DNA of 5,092 bases, from the NCBI GenBank assembly GCA_017996595.1, contig JAGOGT010000107.1:1-5092 (forward strand), written 5' to 3'. Shown here one piece after another: positions 1-5,092 of the stretch. The translations under genes were made by a program, and so were the position numbers. The DNA comes from Candidatus Cloacimonadota bacterium. GTDB taxonomy: Bacteria > Cloacimonadota > Cloacimonadia > Cloacimonadales > Cloacimonadaceae. How positions within the stretch are numbered: the stretch's first letter is position 1; the number at the start of each line of letters is the position of its first letter. The notes below the pieces were generated by a model. It saw nothing but the letters and a program-made list of their open reading frames with translations. It ran no database searches and was not told where the DNA came from.

Positions 1-1631
1 GTATAGGTGCATACCGTAAGGGGATTGGGAGTCAGGCCTATCCAGGTGGATTCATCAGATTGGTTTTCGGAGAAGAGCCGCCATACCCGATATCCCAGCA
101 GTACCCTTGAGGGTAGATCCGGCCTGGCAGATGGAGCAGTCCAGGAGATGTTTACGGACGTGCTGCCCATATCCGTGGCGGTAACATTCGTGGGGGGATC
201 GGTATCCTGAATGGTGCTGCTGAAATCCAGGGTGGGGCTGATATCATTATCGGGATTGGTATCGGGGGCTAGCAGCACTTCCGCATATAAACTATAGTTA
301 CCTGCTGCAGGCGGCGTCCAGCTTAGCTCAAATGTTCTGGTGGCACTTGAGATAAGCGCTGTACCTGCCACAGAGTCCAGTAAGATTCCCCCATCCCGCA
401 TCAGCCTTACTGAATATGCAGTTTGGGTAACCATGCCCTCATTGGTAACCGAGGCTGTAAAAGTGTAAGGAAGGTTCACCCAGCCGGAATTCGGACCGGT
501 AAGGGAAGTGCATGCCAGGTCGTGATAGGGCACGGCCGGATGATAAATATGCATAATGGCTCTTTGATTCAGATTGAAACTTTCCGAGCCGGGATTAAGG
601 TTATTCAGGTAGAAATACCCGTCATACAGTCCGCCCCAGCCCCAATTAACGTGAAAATAGTTAGTTCCCGAATATCCATCCAGCACAAAGGCATGCCCTA
701 CCGTGGTACTTGTTCCGCCGTAATATACCGGACGCCCCAGATTCAGATCACCCCGGAGCATGGTTGCCCAGGTGCTGGCATTGTAAGCAGAAGCATTTAG
801 CAATTCCGCAGCGGTGTGATAACCGAAGTAATGCTCCAGCGCAAATAATACATCCTCAGGATAAGCTCCGCTACCAGTGGGTGAATATTGCGTATCCACA
901 GCTACGCCACAGTGGTACAGCAAGGTGGAAATGGCGGTATTTACCGTGGTCGTACTATTTGGCATGGCGTCCCAGTTATAGGTGGTGGCACCAAAATTGG
1001 CACTCTGATTGCCATATCCGGGGCAATTATAGGAATGCGATCCGGTTCCGTGTACAGGTTGATTCCATCTTTTCATCACCTGTCCCATGGCCGTAGGGAT
1101 GCTTCCTACCAATACATGTCCCCCGGATCCGCTTCCATCCGTGGGACACATAGAGTTATAGGGCCAATCCTGATCCCAGGTAGTGGTTAGGATTGGAGCC
1201 ACATTCCGGGTAACTTGATATGCGGAATAATCCTCCTGCAACAAAGCTTCCCATTGCGGGTCGATAGCCCATTCGGGATGATTGCGGATCTCCTGAATGC
1301 TGAGAGAATACTGCTGAAGATACCAGGAAATATGCGCAGGGAGCTCACCTTCGGGAAAAACACTGGCCAGGTCATAACCCAGGATAGGAGTGGCCTGCGC
1401 TTCTGCTGCCAGCAATACAAAACCCTGAGGCTGGAAACGCATTATGTACAAATCAGGATTGGTAGAGCCACCACCAAAGTATGCATCTATTTCATATTCG
1501 GCGTGTTGCACACCGCTTCTAAAACCAAAATAGCCGGAGCCTATAGCCGCAGCGGTATTTATATTTACCAATCCCGCAGCCGCAAAGCTAACCAGTATTA
1601 ACAAGACTATACTTACTATCAGGCGTTTCAC
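1..1631 (-). CDS. Secreted C10-family (streptopain-like) peptidase homologue with Cys-to-Ser active site; N-terminal part, runs off left edge
   Basis: The frame stays open for 543 codons from a GTG at 1631 to the window edge. Residues 1-19 (MKRLIVSIVLLILVSFAAA) form a signal peptide. Residues about 22-145 resemble the inhibitory propeptide of streptopain-type proteases (for example PILGYDLASVFPEGELP). The C10 peptidase domain spans about 146-365. Compared from memory with SpeB, Gln154 in WDQDWPYN matches the oxyanion-hole Gln, His313 in VGHAFVLDGY matches the catalytic His, and Trp330 in FHVNWGWGG keeps the same 17-residue distance from the His. The nucleophile position, normally Cys in GCVATAM or GCVPTAM, reads GSIPTAM with Ser177 (codon 1103-1101). 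A CARDB-like beta-sandwich follows at about 370-465, and a fibronectin-III-like module (DTDPPTNVTATD...VNISWTAP) runs from about 476 to the edge. Family members are exported cysteine proteases. This one may be inactive, weakly active or a binding protein. The family call is firm; activity and the missing C-terminus are unknown. Confidence 0.92.
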   Translation of the reverse strand, partial: MKRLIVSIVLLILVSFAAAGLVNINTAAAIGSGYFGFRSGVQHAEYEIDAYFGGGSTNPDLYIMRFQPQGFVLLAAEAQATPILGYDLASVFPEGELPAHISWYLQQYSLSIQEIRNHPEWAIDPQWEALLQEDYSAYQVTRNVAPILTTTWDQDWPYNSMCPTDGSGSGGHVLVGSIPTAMGQVMKRWNQPVHGTGSHSYNCPGYGNQSANFGATTYNWDAMPNSTTTVNTAISTLLYHCGVAVDTQYSPTGSGAYPEDVLFALEHYFGYHTAAELLNASAYNASTWATMLRGDLNLGRPVYYGGTSTTVGHAFVLDGYSGTNYFHVNWGWGGLYDGYFYLNNLNPGSESFNLNQRAIMHIYHPAVPYHDLACTSLTGPNSGWVNLPYTFTASVTNEGMVTQTAYSVRLMRDGGILLDSVAGTALISSATRTFELSWTPPAAGNYSLYAEVLLAPDTNPDNDISPTLDFSSTIQDTDPPTNVTATDMGSTSVNISWTAPSARPDLPSRVLLGYRVWRLFSENQSDESTWIGLTPNPLTVCTY

Positions 1632-1636
1632 CAATA

Positions 1637-1642
1637 CCTCCC
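1637..1642 (-). promoter_or_regulatory. Ribosome binding site that fixes the GTG start of the C10-like gene
   Basis: The minus strand reads GGGAGG followed by five bases and then GTG (1631-1629). There is also an in-frame TTG directly before the GTG (1634-1632), but it lies only two bases from the Shine-Dalgarno sequence. No in-frame ATG was seen in the bases just upstream. The GTG also places a Lys-Arg n-region and hydrophobic core right at the N-terminus, as a signal peptide requires. Confidence 0.75.
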
Positions 1643-1731
1643 TGGGTAATAATCGTTCCCTTTGCCGTAGCTGGCAGCCCCTAAACAGGTAACTATCAGA
1701 GATGCGGACAGGCTAATAAAACAGTAAGTGC

Positions 1732-1760
1732 AAGGTAAATTGATGAGAAATAAATGTCAA
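1732..1760 (-). promoter_or_regulatory. Second possible promoter for the C10-like gene, downstream of the first
   Basis: The minus strand has a perfect TTGACA (1760-1755), a 17-base spacer and a weak -10 box TACCTT (1737-1732; three of six matches). It lies immediately downstream of the TATAAT candidate, so one of the two may be fortuitous, or there may be tandem starts. Confidence 0.25.
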
Positions 1761-1762
1761 GA

Positions 1763-1791
1763 ATTATATCTTTGAAGGTTAGGATTGTAAT
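1763..1791 (-). promoter_or_regulatory. Possible sigma-70-type promoter for the C10-like gene
   Basis: The minus strand has a perfect TATAAT (1768-1763) preceded, after a 17-base spacer, by ATTACA (1791-1786; four of six matches to TTGACA). Transcription would start near 1756 and give a leader of about 125 bases. The call rests on motif matching alone, in AT-rich spacer DNA. Confidence 0.35.
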
Positions 1792-1935
1792 ACAGGCAGG
1801 CACCTGGGATATTATCAAAGCCTTGGCTGTCTCATTCAAGGTTTTTCTATCATGGAACGATGTTTTCTGCTTTTGCAGTTGACAAAAGTTCCCATGGCCC
1901 AAAGCCTTGTTCCATCGCTTTCCGGGAGAGAATAA

Positions 1936-2652
1936 ATGGATATAAAAGACCGTAATGGACACCTGCTGCGCCATCGAAAAAACAGGGGCACCTCCTGTTT
2001 AATCGTTATTTTAGTGATAATTCTGGCACTCCTTGTGGCCTGGTATTGGTATTTTAACCGCTCCCACAACCCCGTTAAAAAGCCACCCCTACCCGTTCCT
2101 CAGTCCGACAGCAGCTCCGTGAAGATCGTGAAAGTGGAAGCTTCGGTGAAAATTGATACTCTGCAGCGCAGTCCCGATGAAAGCCATGCCAAAAGGCTTC
2201 CCCGCAATATCAGCAAGGGTGATTACCTCCTGATCACCAAAAGCAAGCACCGGTTGCAGCACTTTCGCAATGGTGAATTGCTGGCAAGCTACACTGTGGC
2301 CCTGGGCAAGAATCCTGCCGATAAGGCCAAAGAAGGCGATAATGCCACTCCCGAAGGGCACTATGAAGTGAATTACATCAAGGATGCCAGCGCCTGGACG
2401 CATGATTTCGGAGATGGTAAAGGCGAGATCAAAGGTGCTTATGGCCCCTGGTTTATCGCGCTATACACGGGAGCCAAGGGTTCTTTTTCCGGAAAAACCT
2501 GGCGTGGCATCGGCATTCATGGCACCCATAATCCCGCTTCCATTGGCACCAATGCCTCCGAGGGCTGCATCAGGCTGCACAACACCGAATTACTGCAATT
2601 GTACCAGGAGATTAAAGATAAAAAGAACATCCCGGTGGACATCATCTCCTGA
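1936..2652 (+). CDS. Membrane-anchored L,D-transpeptidase (YkuD domain)
   Basis: This gene encodes 238 residues. A basic N-terminus (about 1-18, including RHRKNR) precedes one hydrophobic segment (about 21-40), predicting an inner-membrane anchor with the rest in the periplasm. A Pro-, Ser- and Lys-rich linker (about 45-95) leads to the YkuD catalytic domain (about 96-237). That domain carries the family signature: His195 in GIGIHGTHNP, then Ser208, Gly210, catalytic Cys211 and Arg213 in SEGCIRLHN. YkuD enzymes take the acyl chain of a peptidoglycan tetrapeptide onto the Cys. They form 3-3 cross-links, attach lipoproteins or amidate the stem; which of these applies cannot be told here. The ATG at 1936 has GGGAG (1924-1928) seven bases upstream. 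There is no obvious operon partner: the upstream gene diverges and the next gene is 212 bases away. No LysM or other wall-binding module is present. Confidence 0.93.
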   Translation: MDIKDRNGHLLRHRKNRGTSCLIVILVIILALLVAWYWYFNRSHNPVKKPPLPVPQSDSSSVKIVKVEASVKIDTLQRSPDESHAKRLPRNISKGDYLLITKSKHRLQHFRNGELLASYTVALGKNPADKAKEGDNATPEGHYEVNYIKDASAWTHDFGDGKGEIKGAYGPWFIALYTGAKGSFSGKTWRGIGIHGTHNPASIGTNASEGCIRLHNTELLQLYQEIKDKKNIPVDIIS

Positions 2653-2690
2653 GAGTAACTATCTTTCAACTATATGCGTTACAGGTCTTG

Positions 2691-2719
2691 CTCACAAGCA
2701 GCCAGGCCCCAACTATACT
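2691..2719 (+). promoter_or_regulatory. Weak candidate promoter upstream of the mscS-type gene
   Basis: CTCACA (2691-2696; four of six matches to TTGACA) lies 17 bases before TATACT (2714-2719; five of six matches to TATAAT). This spacer has no clear terminator after the L,D-transpeptidase gene, so read-through from that gene is also possible. Motif match only. Confidence 0.2.
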
Positions 2720-2864
2720 GCCTGTAAATAATATATTTATCATAATACGTTTGGTAGAAACAAAAGAGGGATTATCATTACTATAAACACTTAGTGAACC
2801 GTGATCCCCGGGCTGCGGGTAACAGTGCCCTCGCCTCAGGACGCGGAAAAGAAAGGAGAATAAC

Positions 2865-3647
2865 ATGCCTCAAGACGTAACATCCATCATGGACAGGCTT
2901 CCGCAGTTATTATCTACCATTGGCCTGAAGCTGCTTGCCGCAATTCTTATCTACCTCATCGGGAAATGGATTGCCCGCATGATCGCCAATCTGGTGAAGA
3001 AAATGATGACCAAAGGCAAGGTAGATCCCTCCCTCACCTCCTTCATCAGCAATATCATCTATGCCGTACTGCTGATTTTCGTAATCATTGCCGCCATTGG
3101 CAGGCTGGGAGTGCAAACCACATCCTTCATCGCCATCATCGGTGCTGCCGGCTTGGCCGTAGGCATGGCCCTGCAGGGCACCCTGGCCAATTTCGCTTCC
3201 GGCGTGATGATTATCCTCTTCAAGCCCTTCAAAGTGGGCGATAGCATTGTGGGTGCAGGCCAAACTGGCACCGTGCATGACATTGGCGTATTCAGCACCA
3301 CCATGCTCACCGGCGACAACCGTAAGATCATCATTCCCAATGCCAAACTCTCTGGCGACATCATCACCAATTTTTCTGCCATGCCTACCCGCAAGATCGA
3401 CATGGCTATTGTCGTTCCTGGAGCCACAGACATGGCTACAGCCCGCGAATTGCTGCTGGCCGTGGTGAATAGCGAAGAAAAGGTGCTAAAAGATCCCGCC
3501 GCATCTGTAGCCGTTTCTGCCGCCGATGCTGCTGCCATAACCTTCGGAATCAGCGCTCATGTAAGTAATGCGGATATGGGCGCGGTGCAAACCAGCCTCA
3601 TCGAAAAGATCAAGCTTGCCCTCAATGCCAAGGGAATTTGGGCATAA
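2865..3647 (+). CDS. mscS: Small-conductance mechanosensitive channel, MscS family
   Basis: The 260-residue product has the compact MscS layout. An amphipathic N-terminus is followed by TM1 (about 18-40), TM2 (about 60-83) and the pore helix TM3 (about 86-118). TM3 is rich in Gly and Ala (IIGAAGLAVGMALQGTLANF), which allows the tight helix packing that lines the pore. The family motif FKPFKVGDSI (119-128) opens the cytoplasmic beta domain, with a conserved IIIPNAKLSGDIITNFS stretch (155-171) and an alpha/beta domain to the end. The channel opens under membrane tension and releases solutes during hypo-osmotic shock. E. coli MscS has 286 residues. Here the chain stops at KGIWA, where family members usually continue with a Pro-rich tail (GI.PFP) that forms the small C-terminal beta-barrel, so that part appears to be missing. 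The start has AAAGGAG (2852-2858), with six bases before the ATG. The DUF3078-like gene follows 13 bases after the stop. Confidence 0.93.
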   Translation: MPQDVTSIMDRLPQLLSTIGLKLLAAILIYLIGKWIARMIANLVKKMMTKGKVDPSLTSFISNIIYAVLLIFVIIAAIGRLGVQTTSFIAIIGAAGLAVGMALQGTLANFASGVMIILFKPFKVGDSIVGAGQTGTVHDIGVFSTTMLTGDNRKIIIPNAKLSGDIITNFSAMPTRKIDMAIVVPGATDMATARELLLAVVNSEEKVLKDPAASVAVSAADAAAITFGISAHVSNADMGAVQTSLIEKIKLALNAKGIWA

Positions 3648-3660
3648 GGGAGCTGCGCCG

Positions 3661-4521
3661 ATGAAATACGCAGTTATACTGCTGCTGTTGCTGCCTCTGA
3701 TGCTGGCAGCCGAACCCTGGAAGCTGGATTCCGACATCAATTTCAGCTTCACTCAGAGCGCTTATAATAGCGATTGGGTGGGAACCGAACTCAGTAATAT
3801 CACTTGGGTGGCCACTTCCAATACCAGCGCGGAAAAGCAGCTGAAATCCTGGCTGCTGAACAGGACCACCCTGAAGCTGGCCTTCGGGCAAACCCATCTC
3901 CAAAAGGTGGAAGCCAGTGGCGAAAGAGAATGGCAAACTCCGCAGAAATCCACAGATAAGATCGATTTGGAATCGCTTTTCCGCTTCACTACCCAAGGCT
4001 GGGTGGATCCTTTCTTTGCCGTGAAGATGGAATCGCAATTCATCGATGAATCCGATCCCAGTCTCACCCGGATTGTAAATCCCATGCTCTTCACGGAATC
4101 TGCCGGTGCCATGCGCTCATTCTATAGCAGCGAAAATTCCTCGCTGGACACCCGTTTGGGCATGGCAATCCGCGAAAGATTGAATCGGGAAGCCCTGCAA
4201 CCCGACCTCACCCGCGAAATGGAAACCACCATCGACGGCGGTTTGGAATCGGTAACCGAATACAAAACCAAGCTGCCCATGATGGATGCCAATTTCAAAA
4301 GCCGCTTAGGCCTCTATCAGGCGCTCTTCAATTCTGAAAGCGACAACGTGGATGGAGATTGGAAAGCCCTCGACGTTAGCTGGGAAAATGCCCTCATTGC
4401 CAAACTGTGGGGCTTGATTTCTGCCAATCTAACCTTCGAACTCCGCTATGAAAAAGAAGCCGTACACGCGGTGCAATGGAAGGAAATACTGGGCCTGGGA
4501 TTCAGCTACACTCTGTTCTAA
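3661..4521 (+). CDS. DUF3078-like exported protein, probable outer-membrane beta-barrel
   Basis: The product has 286 residues. Residues 1-17 (MKYAVILLLLLPLMLAA) are a signal peptide with likely cleavage before Glu18. The mature start (WKLDSDINFSFTQSAYNSDW, 20-39) resembles the opening of DUF3078 proteins, which typically read 'NF.QS..SNW..GG'. The later stretch with STDKIDLESLFRFTTQGWVDPFF also fits: a 'K.DD' turn followed by beta strands. Alternating hydrophobic strands and a terminal Phe (GFSYTLF) suggest a beta-barrel inserted in the outer membrane. No biochemical function is known to me for this family. I chose ATG 3661 over the in-frame ATG at 3568, because 3568 lies inside the mscS gene and would bury the signal peptide; AAGGGAG (3646-3652) sits eight bases before 3661. 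The 13-base gap to mscS implies co-transcription, perhaps re-initiation. The terminator at 4579 closes the unit. Export is well supported; the family name is moderately sure. Confidence 0.82.
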   Translation: MKYAVILLLLLPLMLAAEPWKLDSDINFSFTQSAYNSDWVGTELSNITWVATSNTSAEKQLKSWLLNRTTLKLAFGQTHLQKVEASGEREWQTPQKSTDKIDLESLFRFTTQGWVDPFFAVKMESQFIDESDPSLTRIVNPMLFTESAGAMRSFYSSENSSLDTRLGMAIRERLNREALQPDLTREMETTIDGGLESVTEYKTKLPMMDANFKSRLGLYQALFNSESDNVDGDWKALDVSWENALIAKLWGLISANLTFELRYEKEAVHAVQWKEILGLGFSYTLF

Positions 4522-4578
4522 ATAATTAACTAAGCAAACGCCATGCCGCATTATGTGGCAAGGATTAAAATCAGATTA

Positions 4579-4607
4579 CCCCGTACCATTCCAGTACGGG
4601 GTTTTTT
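4579..4607 (+). terminator. Intrinsic (rho-independent) terminator of the mscS / DUF3078 unit
   Basis: A perfect 8-bp stem, CCCCGTAC (4579-4586) with GTACGGGG (4594-4601), has a 7-base loop and is followed at once by six T (4602-4607). An extra A-T pair (4578 with 4602) can extend it. It lies 57 bases after the DUF3078 stop. A weaker hairpin with no T-run (4544-4550 with 4554-4560) precedes it. On the minus strand only a scattered T-rich stretch follows, so it is mainly a plus-strand terminator. Confidence 0.93.
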
Positions 4608-4656
4608 CTACAGCTATCTTTTATCCAGACAGGTTACAGAAATGTCGTCTGAAGGA

Positions 4657-4723
4657 ATGGAGTTCAAGCGGCTAAAGTAAGTTCCATATTGTTAGGGAAC
4701 TTTTAGAGCCGCCTGGACTTCAT
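4657..4723. repeat. Imperfect palindrome A (65-bp core, long hairpin)
   Basis: The left arm TGGAGTTCAAGCGGCT (4658-4673) pairs with AGCCGCCTGGACTTCA (4707-4722) over 16 positions, with one mismatch and two G-T wobbles. An A-T pair at 4657/4723 extends it. Inside, GTTCC (4681-4685) pairs with GGAAC (4696-4700) and two flanking A-T pairs, leaving a 10-base loop and one internal loop. The whole structure could form a cruciform in DNA or a strong RNA hairpin from either strand. No T-run follows on either side, so it does not look like a terminator. Confidence 0.75.
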
Positions 4724-4740
4724 ACCGTAGTTACTGCTAT

Positions 4741-4807
4741 TTGAAATCCAAAGCGCTACCAGAAATAGAGATAAGCATATAGTTTGTCCAAGCGCTTTGA
4801 ACTCCAA
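4741..4807. repeat. Imperfect palindrome B, arms related to palindrome A
   Basis: The left arm TGAAATCCAAAGCGCT (4742-4757) faces AGCGCTTTGAACTCCA (4791-4806). The inner nine positions (CAAAGCGCT with AGCGCTTTG) pair perfectly and the outer seven carry three mismatches. The centre is 33 bases, exactly as in palindrome A, and the right arm read in reverse (TGGAGTTCAAAGCGCT) is nearly the left arm of A. The centres themselves are not clearly similar. Confidence 0.7.
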
Positions 4808-4829
4808 TCAGCGCAATCCTTTACCATGA

Positions 4830-4851
4830 GATGCCCATGCGATGCCCATGC
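4830..4851. repeat. Perfect tandem duplication of an 11-bp unit
   Basis: GATGCCCATGC occurs twice with no gap (4830-4840 and 4841-4851). It overlaps the left arm of the inverted repeat at 4835-4883. Confidence 0.85.
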
Positions 4852-4883
4852 AATTGCCCGGTGATCACATGGGCAGCGCATGG
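4835..4883. repeat. 16-bp inverted repeat with a 17-base centre
   Basis: CCATGCGATGCCCATG (4835-4850) and CATGGGCAGCGCATGG (4868-4883) are complementary at 15 of 16 positions. As RNA this would be a stable hairpin about 40 bases past the dtd stop on the minus strand. No T-run follows it on that strand, so it is not a classical intrinsic terminator, but it could protect or process the dtd transcript 3' end. Confidence 0.75.
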
Positions 4884-4893
4884 AAATGGAGAA

Positions 4894-4921
4894 TGAAACC
4901 TGTAACCTGAAACCTGTAGCC
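4894..4921. repeat. Four tandem copies of a 7-bp unit (consensus TGWAACC)
   Basis: Reading plus, the units are TGAAACC, TGTAACC, TGAAACC and TGTAGCC. This can also be seen as a 14-bp unit repeated twice with one difference. The array ends at 4921, directly beside the dtd stop codon (4922-4924). Confidence 0.85.
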
Positions 4922-5092
4922 TCAGTTAGTCCACTCCAGATTGATGGTAATGGGGCCTTCATTCACAAGGCTGAGCTGCATATCCGCGCCAAAGACCCCG
5001 GTTTGGGGTGGAAAACCCTGACGCTCGAATTCTTGTATCAGTTCCTCATACAGGGCTTTGGCGATTGCCGGTTCGGCAGCATGGGTAAAATC
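4922..5092 (-). CDS. dtd: D-aminoacyl-tRNA deacylase, C-terminal 56 residues (runs off right edge)
   Basis: The minus strand is open from the window edge to TGA at 4924-4922 and encodes 56 residues. They match the C-terminus of bacterial Dtd. A helix (AAEPAIAKALYEELIQEFER) is followed by QTGVFGADMQLSLVNEGPIT, the conserved 'TG.FGA.M...LVN.GPVT' segment, which contains the Gly-cisPro motif (here NEGP) that lines the active site and enforces chiral selection. The chain ends INLEWTN. The enzyme hydrolyses D-amino acids (and glycine mischarged on tRNA-Ala) from tRNA in the cytoplasm, acting as proofreading in translation. The N-terminal part, with the SQFTL-type motif, is outside the window. The gene converges on the DUF3078 unit; its 3' flank is the heptamer array and inverted repeat, and no T-rich terminator is visible. 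Confidence 0.93.
   Translation of the reverse strand, partial: DFTHAAEPAIAKALYEELIQEFERQGFPPQTGVFGADMQLSLVNEGPITINLEWTN

Larger units (their letters stand above)
1632..1935. other. Divergent intergenic spacer, 304 bases, no gene seen
   Basis: This AT-rich spacer separates the divergently read C10-like and L,D-transpeptidase genes, so it should carry promoters in both directions. Two minus-strand candidates are listed separately. On the plus strand I found only an isolated TTGACA at 1879-1884 without a plausible -10, and a TATTAT at 1810-1815 without a well-spaced -35. No small ORF with both a credible start signal and protein-like composition was found. Confidence 0.6.
4608..4921. other. Convergent intergenic spacer, 314 bases, repeat-rich, no gene supported
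   Basis: This segment lies between the plus-strand terminator and the dtd stop codon. It contains two 65-bp imperfect palindromes, a tandem 11-bp duplication with an overlapping inverted repeat, and a heptamer array, each listed separately. I see no coding sequence with a ribosome binding site and no clear promoter on either strand. Because both flanking genes end here, it need not contain promoters. Its structures are candidates for RNA 3'-end processing, a small mobile or repeat element, or a protein-binding site. Confidence 0.6.

Noticed and set aside
423..1601. Several overlapping plus-strand ORFs of 100-128 codons
   Set aside because: They lie opposite the C10-like gene, whose minus-strand translation carries recognisable family motifs throughout. 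Their own products show no domain-like composition.
1879..1884. Plus-strand TTGACA as a promoter for the L,D-transpeptidase gene
   Set aside because: There is no acceptable -10 box at 16-19 bases downstream; the sequence there is GC-containing (AAGCCT region).
2806..2819. CCCG/CGGG mini-hairpin before mscS as a terminator or regulator
   Set aside because: Only about four pairs, no T-run, and no match to a known leader element.
3059..3538. Minus-strand ORF of 159 codons
   Set aside because: It is antisense to the conserved pore and beta domain of mscS. Its Ala/Met/Ser-rich product is typical of a shadow frame, and no family was recognised.
3568..3660. Longer start for the DUF3078-like gene at 3568
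   Set aside because: It would overlap mscS by 80 bases and place about 31 extra residues before a clear signal peptide. The ATG at 3661 has its own ribosome binding site.
4658..4806. Integron attC site or CRISPR array
   Set aside because: The palindromes lack terminal RYYYAAC and GTTRRRY boxes and no integrase is nearby. For CRISPR, the repeats alternate in orientation, differ in sequence and have only four arms, with no cas gene in view.
4756..4962. Minus-strand ORF of 68 codons
   Set aside because: It overlaps the dtd C-terminus in another frame and runs through the repeats. No ribosome binding site or protein-like pattern was seen.

Overview
The window comes from a Gram-negative-type bacterium, most likely of the Fibrobacteres-Chlorobi-Bacteroidetes (FCB) group, and Candidatus Cloacimonadota is my best guess. 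Three things suggest this: a secreted C10 (streptopain-type) peptidase followed by CARDB-like and fibronectin-III-like modules, a DUF3078-like outer-membrane protein, and good Shine-Dalgarno sequences in front of every start in the window. Bacteroidota use such sequences rarely, which argues against that phylum. The placement is inferred from gene content, not from a marker gene.

Layout. Bases 1-1631 (minus) hold the N-terminal 543 codons of a secreted C10-family peptidase homologue whose catalytic cysteine is replaced by serine (Ser177). The rest of the gene lies beyond the left edge. A 304-base divergent spacer (1632-1935) carries two possible minus-strand promoters. Bases 1936-2652 (plus) encode a membrane-anchored L,D-transpeptidase (YkuD fold). 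After a 212-base spacer, 2865-3647 (plus) encodes a small-conductance mechanosensitive channel (MscS family). It is followed 13 bases later by 3661-4521 (plus), a DUF3078-like exported protein, probably an outer-membrane beta-barrel. A clear intrinsic terminator at 4579-4607 ends this pair. Bases 4922-5092 (minus) are the last 56 codons of D-aminoacyl-tRNA deacylase (dtd), which continues past the right edge.

Between the convergent ends of the DUF3078 gene and dtd lie about 314 bases with no convincing gene but dense small-scale structure. There are two 65-bp imperfect palindromes of identical geometry (16-base arms, 33-base centre) with related arms, then an 11-bp tandem duplication overlapping a 16-bp inverted repeat, then four copies of a 7-bp unit that end exactly at the dtd stop codon. 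This spacer and the Cys-to-Ser change in the peptidase are the two most unusual things here.

Three of the genes act on or in the cell envelope: L,D-transpeptidase on peptidoglycan, MscS in the inner membrane, and the DUF3078-like protein probably in the outer membrane. The C10-like protein is exported, and dtd is a cytoplasmic translation quality-control gene. No rRNA, tRNA, insertion sequence, CRISPR array or phage gene was seen.
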